Positions 1 through 9,600 of a stretch of 16,931 nt of DNA are shown here, piece by piece. Location: contig JAOXYB010022380.1 in NCBI GenBank assembly GCA_028565635.1, positions 1-16,931 of the forward strand. The letters are read 5' to 3'. The notes under the pieces were generated by a model. The model was not told where the DNA came from. It worked only from the letters and a program-made list of their open reading frames with translations, and ran no database searches. Positions within the stretch are counted from its first letter, which is position 1. Each line of letters opens with the position of its first letter. The translations under genes were made by a program, and so were the position numbers. The stretch comes from Phoronis ovalis. Taxonomy: Eukaryota > Phoronida > Phoronidae.

Positions 1-2
1 TC

Positions 3-250
3 AAAACATACAAATATGATGTTATCAGGTTACATAGAGATCATTTAGATGACACCTGAGGCTATTCAGCATCTTCAATTAATCTATGTGGAGAATGTGC
101 TGCAACTCGGGAAAGGTTGGGTTTGAAGTTTGACTTACGACATCCCCAGTGGGGAGAGTTGACCTTGAGATTACAAGGTCATCAAGAGGTCAAAATCTAC
201 AACTTTCTAAAACATTGCTCTAATGTAATTCGTAATGGAGTCATTTTGAG
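3..250 (+). CDS. Partial coding-like exon of an unrecognised gene, with one in-frame TGA
   Basis: One reading frame is open across this stretch apart from TGA at 57-59. Before the stop it reads KTYKYDVIRLHRDHLDDT. After it, the frame continues with GYSASSINLCGECAATRERL and then LGLKFDLRHPQWGELTLRLQ, ending near NVIRNGVIL. Composition is protein-like, with mixed charged and hydrophobic residues, W, C and H. A donor-like G|GTCCAA follows at 250/251, after which the sequence turns into T-rich intron-like DNA. A possible acceptor (TATTCAG, ending at 69) could start the exon after the TGA. A 41-bp intron from 29 to 69 would break the frame and is short for an animal. I do not recognise the family. 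Options are a real exon starting at 70, two exons in the same frame by chance, a stop-containing allele or a decayed copy. It runs toward homer on the opposite strand, so the two genes would be convergent. Confidence 0.45.
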
Positions 251-715
251 GTCCAAAAAATTTGAATTTGTTATATTTAATTTGTGTGGATTTTTTTTTT
301 TTGTTATTTATTTATTTTTCTGGTTTGGTATTTTCATTAATATTTGGGGGGTTAATTGATTTAAATACTTTTACTACTGACATCTTACCTTTAACTTTGC
401 ACATACCACAGTCGGTGTCAATAAATAAAATGGGTAAACTGCCTTTGCTAAAAGGCTAGTATCTAGTTTACAAGTGAATTTGTCACGAGGCCTATTTACC
501 ACGGTACAATTTTTTCATTAACCGCAGGGTCTATTTTTGGTGACCTTTATTTACCACAGGGTTGGAGTTTTTTTACCCCAGCTAAAAGGCTATCTAGCGT
601 GAAACAGAATTTGCAAAACTTTCCATGGAGGGCCCAACTATACTTTATGTGAAATCATTTTTTTGCATTTTATTACACAATATCTAAAATATGTTATATT
701 GTCTCATATTTTTAG
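251..715 (+). other. Probable intron with a small internal duplication
   Basis: T-rich, low-complexity DNA between the two coding-like blocks of the plus-strand gene. It contains a direct repeat, GCTAAAAGGCTA followed by TCTAG, at about 447-465 and again at 581-597. Between the copies are two related TTTACCAC motifs (near 495 and 551). This resembles a short duplicated or mobile sequence. I see no convincing exon here, although an ACCACAG acceptor-like site precedes 412. Confidence 0.3.
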
Positions 716-771
716 AAAATGATAGTTCTGAGCAGACCTCTGATGAAATTGCCGAGGATAAATCTTATTAA
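716..771 (+). CDS. Candidate 3'-terminal exon of the left-hand plus-strand gene
   Basis: A T-rich tract ending TTTTTAG at 715 is followed by an acidic, serine-rich reading NDSSEQTSDEIAEDKSY that stops at TAA 769-771. Such acidic tails are common at protein C-termini. An AATAAA lies at 784-789 and another at 881-886, both on the plus strand. If the upstream exon ends at 250 with two bases of a codon, the frame matches an acceptor at 724-725 (GATAG|T) rather than the stronger-looking one at 714-715. Otherwise a further exon lies between them. The family is unknown and the assignment to the same gene is inference. Confidence 0.3.
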
Positions 772-3388
772 AGACATTGTTTTAATAAATATTTTATTTC
801 AAATTCGGAAGAATTTCAACCAAAGTTGGATACATGCTGCTAACGAGTACCATATTAGTAATAATAATAATGATAATAACAATAAAAGAAGACCTTTCAC
901 TGACAGTCAACCAAAAAAAAGCATAAATTCTGCTGTTCATCGAGCAGTTTTAAAATTTTATTGCTTCTAAACCGTAAAATTCATCCACCTAGGAAAACTC
1001 ATCTCAAACCTATGGCTATTATCAGTCACTGTTTTAACAAATGAGCCGTACATAAAAGCAAGGGAAAATATTTCCTAATATTTCAAAATCTCAGTAAAAC
1101 TGTTGTAAACATTATACACGTTTCAGATTATTTGATCAGAAAAGGCAAGACATGAGCACAGTTTTTATGGAAAAAAGCTAAAATATTCGGCAAAATTATG
1201 CTAAAAAAGCAAAAGTCTATGTTGCATGCACTATTTTGATGCTCTTATTTAAATTGATTAGTATTTTTCTGAAATAAATGTTTGAAATTACTGTCAGTTG
1301 TGAAGCATACAGTGGAGCTTAGCATCACTGTTTAAAATTCAACCAACAGGTTTTAGATGAGTTTTACAAATAACCTTTATAATAAATAAATTGATTTTTA
1401 TAATGCCAATAAAGCAAAATTATAGTAAAAAACCAAAAATGCGCAAAAACCTTGGACGGATAAATATCCCAAACACACAATTATAATTGTTGATACTAAA
1501 TATGAACATGCACTGTAACGGATGGAAATATACAAAGCTTAGCAAACATATTATTCTTGGCTTATACATAATCTGGGGCTGGCCCATTACATTCCCACAC
1601 ACACAGTCACATGGTATGATTTAGCTACATAAATTGTCTAATATCATAATCATAAGTTTATCAACCTGCTAACACTAAAAATATATGGAATATGTAATTA
1701 TCGCATCAAGAACTTCTTTTAACCAACATATTTATGTTTTATAAAATTTGTGCTGCACATTTTAGATCAATCAGTAAAAATATTACATCAGCAGCCAATA
1801 TTCTATTTATTACAAGTACTTTTCAACATGATCATAATTTTAATAGCAGCAGTAATTTACTTTTTACAATAGTCAGCAGTTCTGAAAATGTTTGCTCCCT
1901 GCTTGTTATTCGACATTCCTCATTAATTAATCACCAACAACAATTAAAAATTTTCTAACTCTTCCATTTCAATTGAAACTTACTCCCTCCAACCTGTAAT
2001 TATAAGTATGGCTTTCAACAAAGTAGCAATATAATTGTTCATAACAATATTAGATTCAATTGGTTCTTTTCACTCAGTCACATATTCTTCGATATTTTGG
2101 AAAGCACTAGACCGATTTAAACAAAACTTGGATCAAAATGTTTACTCAGTTCTGAACATTAGAAGTGAAAAGCTGGTGGCCATCTTGGATTCAAAATAGC
2201 AGCCATGAGAAAACATATTCCTTGATATCTCTGAAAATACGGGGACCAATTTCAACAAAACTTGGATCAAAATGTTTTCATGGATTATCTTGATTCCAAA
2301 ATGGCTGTCATGTCAAAAACTTTGTGTTGGAAGCCATATACTTGCGACACTGCAGAATCTAGTCTTTTTTCAATATCCCCCAATTTGCAATATTCAATTG
2401 AACAGTATGTTCCTTTTCAACAACTTTCATGTGAACCCTTCAAAATATGAACTGTTCCTGGTGAATACAATAACTAGTATGTACAATAAACTTGGTAATA
2501 TACAATAAACAGATACATAGAACATGCAGGAAATACTACCAGTATCTGCTGTATCTATTGGTTGCAATTTATGCAATGTTGAATGCAAAATAACAAATCA
2601 ATAAAAATCGATGAACGAGTATCACAACCAATTTACTTTGTTACTCACAGCGTTGGCAAACTTCCATCATTCTAAAATCCAATAGTAATGGTCAAATGAG
2701 GAATGATATCCACTGGGATACTTTCAAACACAAAACTGGCAGTAATGACCACCAGATGTCATCAAGGCACTGAGAAATGCTTTGTCCCACTAAACACAAC
2801 TTAAATGCTCTCTGTAGCTAGTGACATCTGGCAGAGAAAGTGAAAGTCTCTCATATGAAGTCGCATTTTTTGGTCGGCAATGCAACTACAGGTACGTGCT
2901 ACGGTTGGTGATTGAAAAGAATATCACTACTGTTAGCAGTGTAACGCAACCCTGTATCGTGGTGTGGTACTATGCCTTTGATTTAACGATATCACAGGAT
3001 CACATCTCGCTGCAAATGGTAGTAATGTGAACATCATTCCTCTAATACAGTATCATAGAAAATATAATATGTGTGGTGAAACTACAGTGAGCATCACAGT
3101 GCTCTATAATTAATATGATTCATGCTGCAACACACCATGTAGTGTATATTAAATATATAAAAGTTAATACTGCATAATAAAAATAAATTACATTGTAAAC
3201 ATGATTGTTTTGTTCTATCATAATTGTACAACTGTGCTCATACTATTTACCACAAAAAAAAACGCAACTCCAATGTTACACCCTTTCGGAATTTATAGGA
3301 TATTCACTTGTGGTTCTCAGATTCACAGCTTGCATAATTGAATTTGTACCAAAACAGTACAGCACTGAGGAAAAATGTCTAACATGTA
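772..3388. other. Intergenic region between convergent genes
   Basis: AT-rich DNA with no ORF showing protein-like composition and no splice-bounded exon that I could support on either strand. It would hold the 3' UTR of the left gene and the distal 3' UTR of homer. A short inverted motif, CCAGATGTCA near 2751 and TGACATCTGG near 2821, is present and could be part of an old repeat. The one clear structure is the 133-bp-period duplication listed separately. Confidence 0.5.
2081..2313. repeat. Imperfect tandem duplication, period about 133 bp
   Basis: Two diverged copies start with CATATTCTTCGATAT (2081) and CATATTCCTTGATAT (2214). Both continue through ACCRATTT..AACAAAACTTGGATCAAAATG and a downstream block resembling ATCTTGGATTCAAAATRGC. 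The second copy is slightly shorter. The CTTGGATCAAAATG and ATCTTGGATTCAAAATGGC blocks are of a kind I associate with dispersed repeats in marine invertebrate genomes, so this is probably two units of a larger interspersed family rather than a local satellite. Confidence 0.6.
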
Positions 3389-3394
3389 TTTATT
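3389..3394 (-). terminator. homer: Poly(A) signal AATAAA for homer
   Basis: TTTATT on the plus strand reads AATAAA on the minus strand. It lies about 68 nt past the homer stop codon and is the first canonical hexamer downstream, so it is a plausible cleavage signal for a short 3' UTR. AATAAA is common by chance in DNA this AT-rich, and later signals could also be used. Confidence 0.5.
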
Positions 3395-3461
3395 GGTGTT
3401 ATTTCGTGCTCCTTTTAAAATACAACCAACCTAAAACAAAAATATTCTCTTTGGTGATTCC

Positions 3462-3650
3462 TCAAGATTGCTGTAAATTCGATCCCATTTGATCATGGAG
3501 CTCGTAAAGTTGACTCAGTTTATTGCCGATTTGTTGATGGTATTTTTTCAGATCTTCCTTTTCTTTGTCTTTCATATTTTTAACTACAGACAGCTCTATC
3601 TCAAGTTCCTCAATCCTCTGACGTAAAGATTCATTGTCTCCTTCCAGATC
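3462..3650 (-). CDS. homer: homer exon 9: C-terminal coiled coil and stop
   Basis: Encodes residues 301-362, from [20 protein letters not shown] to SNLQQS, then TGA at 3464-3462. The acceptor is TATAG at the 3650 side. The block [18 protein letters not shown] aligns in position with the DGKIDDLHDFRRGLSKL end of vertebrate Homer1, the tetramerisation zipper, but the sequence has diverged strongly while keeping hydrophobic heptad spacing. The C-terminal residues QQS do not match the vertebrate end. Confidence 0.93.
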   Translation of the reverse strand, partial: DLEGDNESLRQRIEELEIELSVVKNMKDKEKEDLKKYHQQIGNKLSQLYELHDQMGSNLQQS

Positions 3651-6600
3651 CTATAATTACAATATTCAATCAGGCTCTGGTGATTTTCAAAAGCTGATAT
3701 GAGTGAAGAGTAGCAAAGGATTTTCTAAATTGCAGATCTTTTCAAATTGTTTTTCAACTGGAAAAACTTAAAAAATGGTTGGATATTTCAGTTCAAGTGA
3801 TCCCTTCCCAAATTCACTACTGTAACATACATGTTTGCTGTGTAGTATAGCAATATCTTGCAAGTTAGTTATACATATTTTCATGCTTATACTTTAGTTA
3901 ACCAAATTTCTTACATTTATGAATACAGCGGCATGTGTTGTTGACATGGTTCATTGAAGGATACTGAACATTTTTTTCTATAAGGAACTAAATTGTTGGG
4001 ACTAAGAGATGATAAATTTGAAACAATATCATGAATAAAACACACCAAAATTAAAAGTTGTTTAATGAGCAAAAGCCCTTAAAACTGAGTCAGTTGGGGT
4101 TTTTTTAGAGTTAAAAGAAAAGAAAAAATATTTTGAATCAGAAAACACTTCGAGAATTTGTGCAAGTTGGATTTTTGTCTTTTCTGATTAAAAAAAAAAA
4201 TTAAAACGCTGAAATTTTAAAAATTGAAGTGAACATTTGAAGTGGTCACGACCATAAGGTTTATTTTTGGTCTCGCCTTCCAATATGTAATCAAGCTGTA
4301 TGAAAATAAGTTTCATACATAAAACAGAAAGTGGCTCTACAAACCTGTATTCTATCTGTGAGTTCAGCATTTTGAGATTCTACTTGCGATAAAGACTCAA
4401 CTTTTTCGTGCAAATGATCTATTTCCTGGAAAGTGCAAGTATAAACAAAGGGGAGGTTATGAATGAACACAAAAACAGGAGAATTATCACACCATTAAAT
4501 ACTTTGTACCTGAACCAAAATTAAAGGATGTATACCAATCTCCCAGGGTGAGAGGGGGTATTTTTGCATTTTTCAGACCCACTGCAACCGTAGAGTTTTT
4601 TGTCCCAAATAGTACTCAAAACTGAAACCCTGCCCAGGAATATTTCTGTGAAAATGTAGCCGACACACTCATATTGTATATAAAAAGCACCCCCAAGAGG
4701 AATCTGTTGCTTTTATATGACGGTCAAGATTTATTTTATATCTCATGGCAATATAAGCAGCTTCATTTTATCAGATACAAAGTACTTAGTTTATAAGATA
4801 CAAACTAAATTAGAATTATAGCGGAATACTGTATCACATTTTAACATAATACATACTCCACATAAACATATTCATACCAATACAAAAACAATGTAAAACC
4901 AAACATCCAGATATGATTAATAGACTAAAAGGAACAATGCAAAAACAATGTAAAACCAAACATCCAGATATGATTATTGAAGAAGCACACAAATGAGACT
5001 TCCTTTAAAAAGAAATTAAAACAGAGATGAAATTTCTGACAAATATAACTAGTATATACCTTTTGTTTTTGAATACTGTTAGCTTCCGTTTCTTGTATTT
5101 TCTTATTTAATTCTGATATGTGTTGCTGTAGTGAAGTGACTTGCTCAGAAACACCTTGATTCTTGTCCAGTTCAACAACCTACATGTACAACGATTTAAA
5201 TTGGGAACTAGTATCACTGCGAAATTAAACCTCTTGCAAAGCTGTTCAGTTAAAAATACCACAGCAGAAGGAACTTGGATTTTTTTAATTATTCAAATTT
5301 GTTTAACATCCATCCCTCTAACTTGTAATTAAATCTTTGATACAACCCAGAAGTTCAGCAATTTTAAGAAAATATAGCTTGTACAACATGAGTTCATTGG
5401 ATGGCAATTAATTCCTCAAAAGAACAGCCAATTCAGTTGAAACTTAGGCTCCTTTTTAAACCTATGGTTATCTAAGTTTATTTAAAACGAAACAGTACAA
5501 TGTGGTAAAACGTTTTAAGTTGTCTTTTCTTTTTATAACATCCATGTTGAAGAAAACAAAAAAAAAGTTCTTGGGAATATTGTTTTGCAATAAATACCTT
5601 CTTTTTTAACCTTGCATTTTCTTCCTTATACGCGCCCAACTGCTTTTTCCATTCTTCCACATTTGCTGTGGATTCTTGCAAAGCTGTCGTAAGACGAGCA
5701 TTGTTATTTTTTAAGGTCTGTAATTCAACCTCCCATTTCTTTGCATTTGAGGAACTGTAAAATGAAACAAGATTAGCATCATCCCATATTATCAAAGTGT
5801 TAAAATCCACATTCCTTTTCATACAAAATTACATGTAGTTATCAATATCACAACTGCTTATGCATAGTATCAGTGACAGTGATTTTATCCACTAGTAAGA
5901 TCAACATTTTTATTTGCAATGAAAGTAGAAATTCACGCTCACCTTTGAGCAAGAGCAATTTTCAGTCTGTCATTCTCATACTTGAGCTGAATACTGGCTT
6001 CCTGTGGCAGATTTTGACCTGAACTTGACCTTTCCAATGGCGGAGCCCCATCTAAGTTCTGTGAATCAAACGATAAAATGAAAGTTAAGCTCCGACCTTT
6101 ATTTTACACACTATAAAATTAATTTCCATAGAAAAATTGAAAATAATGTTCACATGTAGTCATGGTGCTGTTTAGCAGTAATCTGGTTGCATCAACTAGA
6201 TAGAGAACTACTAAAACATACAGCAGATGGAATTAATTCTTATTGTGTTAGCTATTTCCTTTATCATCACAGTCATAATGGATAGAGGCAGGTATTCAGT
6301 GTTATCTTCAGGCATTGCCACATGTTTCGTGATGCATCACTACGGCACTTTACACAGTGCACTTTTTTTGCTGTCACATTCACATATTAAGTAGAAACAC
6401 AATACAGGTGTAGGTGTTATCCATTAATGTAACACCGACCAAACAACCTTTGAAAATTTACGTAACTGATAAAAACTCACAACTCACACCTGAGTTTAAA
6501 TTCACAACGACATAAACGTGATAAGTAAAAAAATTATCACCTGCAAAAAGTTTCACATCAGAAAAAAATGTAATAATGCTAGTTACAAATAAAATGTATA

Positions 6601-9600
6601 CATAGGTGCCATTCTCAAATATTGGCTGCTGAACTGCAATCTTTTTCTTTGCTTCAACTTACCTTAACAGGTGTACCGTCTCGACTGATAACAGGTGAAC
6701 TGCTTGCACTACTATCAATGCCATTGGTTTGTGGCGTTATCTTTTGAACCGTTTGTTTTGTTAATTCTTTAACCTCCGTAAACTTTTCCACAAACTAGAA
6801 AAATAAAGCAATTATAGGACTTGATGTTATGATTGTTTATCCATCCTAATGTTTAACTTTGTTCCTCCACTGGTTTTAATTTAGAAGTGAGAACCGGGTA
6901 TTTGCCTTATGGATTTACTCCCGGGGGGTGGTCAATATGAAAGTGGGTACGCATGTTTCAACAAAATTTTGCGTGAAAGGGTATGTTTTTTGCGTTACGT
7001 GCTTAGGGTCTGTTTTTTGGCTAAAATCACGAAAAGGGATGGTTTCTTGGAGGTGTGACACTTCAAAAGGGGTGTTGTTTGGCCTTTTAAAACACGGTAT
7101 ACGATTGGTCAGGTCAGGGTTCAGGTATCAGGTGATCCACTTCCTTAGGGGTGTATTTTTTCAAATTAAAAGCACTTCCTTAGGGTTGTATTTTTAAAAA
7201 ATCACTTCCTTAGGGGTGTATTTTTTGCAGAATTTCACTTCGTTAGGGGCTTTTTTGAAAAGTCATGTTGGAACATGGGTACCCACTTTCATGTTGACCA
7301 CCCCCCCGGGGATTTACTCTTACGCATTACTTAGAAATGATGGTTTTAACTGATAACAATATAAATTATAATGTACACACAGCAAGCTACACCATACTAG
7401 AGCTTACATATCATCTTTCAGCATGGAATCAATATATTCTTCGTTAATAAAGTTTTTGCATGTTGAGGCTTAAAGCTATCTTGGCCTTGACAATATCACA
7501 TGGCATTCCATTTTAGTTGGGTTACTCACATCCAAGGGAGGGAGTCAGGCATTCGGCTAAAAAGGGATGTGCGGCCTTACAGGATTCTTTTTCCAATCAA
7601 CTTAACTATGTGGAGTTACCTTTTCACCAAAATAGTTTCATGGATCTGATTTTAAAGACTGAACTTTATGTTATGAAAAATAAATTATTATTACTCTGGA
7701 ACAAGCACATGTGACACTCCGCAAACTTGTTTTTTCATATCTAAAATACTTATCATATTCCATGGAAAGCAGAATTGAAGCATATCAATTTTTTGGCACT
7801 CATCCTCCCAGACAAAATATATTCAGACTCTGAGCCGCACATCCCCTTCCAAAATTACTGAGAGTTAATGGCTTATCTATTTTACGTATGAGTATAGTAC
7901 TATTATAGATAATTTCACCTCAGCCACAAATTATTTTTGCTATAAATTGGATAAACATTTGTTTTCACATATTGCATGATTAAAAATCAAGCAGCACCTG
8001 AGATTAGACTAACTTATACATTTTGATTGCTAAATAAAATAGTCTCAATTACAAGGAAAGAAAATTACAAGGAAAGAAAATTACAAGGAAAGAAAATTAC
8101 AAGGAAAGAAAATTACAAGGAAAGAAATCAATAATCACTTAATTATCTTGCAGGGTTTAACTTCCTCTTCATGCTCAATTATGTTCTTACATCTTTTCAT
8201 TTAACAACTCATTGATTCTCTTTCCTAGTAGCACAGTCATGCATTTACTATATTTCTAAAATTGGTGAATTACAATCGTGCTGATCTTTCATGTAAAACG
8301 TTAAGTACATGATTTTGAAATCAGAAATGTCCAGCATGAGGTAACTAGCACTGATATTGGTTTAAACAAAAGGAAACCAGAAACTTCAAGAATGGAACAT
8401 TATCTTGTCTGCTCAAGGTATGTCTTTTGAAGACGTCGACAACGGACAGCAAATCCTTCGCCTACTTGGCAAAACTGCCACATTTTTTCAGAAATTTAAG
8501 TCTGGGGTATGCCAAAATTTCCATCTATTTTAAGCAAATAAACATCTCCAGAATTACGTTCTTTTATTAACTTAATGACAAAACTTTACAATATATTATT
8601 TTTACCAAGAAATATAATCATAAGGTGCTAATTAGTTCTATTCAAATTAGAGTTTGACCGACGTAGATAACTATTTTACTTTGATGTGGTTCATTTCATA
8701 CCTTATTCAAATCAGCTTCAGATGGAAACCCCAGACCATACACTGTGTTCGCTCTTGGATCTGACCACTGTCCAAATTTCTGTGAAGTTTTTGTGAATGA
8801 CATACTTGGTGTAATGGTGCTGTTGATAACTGCCTGCAAAAACAAATTTTATAGGACTTTATAAATACCACACATGTTTGCAAATTAAGAATTGTCCAAG
8901 TTTTTACCTATTTACACAATCAGGTGTTCTTTGTGAAACAAATTTACTAGGATACACCTATTCGACACATCTATTGCTGACACAAAAACAGACAAATAAA
9001 TCCAATCATGGTTATCATTCACTAAGCATAAGAGATGGATCGAGATAGCCACCATTTAAATAAAAGGTAAACTGGACATAATCCATATATAAAATTTGTT
9101 GGTGATCCTTATCCATATGTTAATTAGTACATTCCATATTATATAAATTTTATTATGGAATCAACTTTCATATGTCAACAACAGCAAGCTGATTCACTTT
9201 TTGTCAACTGTTTAGGAGGTGTACTGATCATTTCTGGTTTCCATTTTTCAAAGATGTTTGCGACTCTTCAATCTTCAGGGACACAAATATACATTTACTT
9301 AACGAAATAGGTCCAATTGTATTAGTACCCAGTTGAAATAACTCTGATGATAAATTACCTTAGAGCCCTCGACACTGATAATCCTGTATGCATTCCGTGT
9401 GTTGTCATAATAGTAGGAGACATTGACAGCAGCCGAACTAGCTGGGATCCAATTCTTCTTTGTTGCAGGATCAATTTGAAACACATGTGCTTTGGTTGTA
9501 TAAATTGGCTGCTCCCTGAAAATACAAGAATTACACTGCTATAAGGCATATAAATAACAACGCCACAGAAGAATTACTGCGCATACATGCTAGGTCTTGG

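Noticed and set aside
3205-3492. Plus-strand ORF of 95 codons opposite the homer 3' end
   Set aside because: Antisense to the last homer exon and 3' UTR, with no protein-like signature of its own.
5478-5822. Minus-strand ORF with its own ATG covering homer exon 6
   Set aside because: The coding part is the spliced exon (5598-5754); both ends are translated intron.
6928-7197. Plus-strand ORF of 89 codons
   Set aside because: It lies inside the non-coding TIR element, is not preserved as a frame in copy B, and reads as translated T-rich repeat.
8047-8126. CRISPR-like array
   Set aside because: The 16-bp units are directly contiguous with no spacers, in an animal intron.
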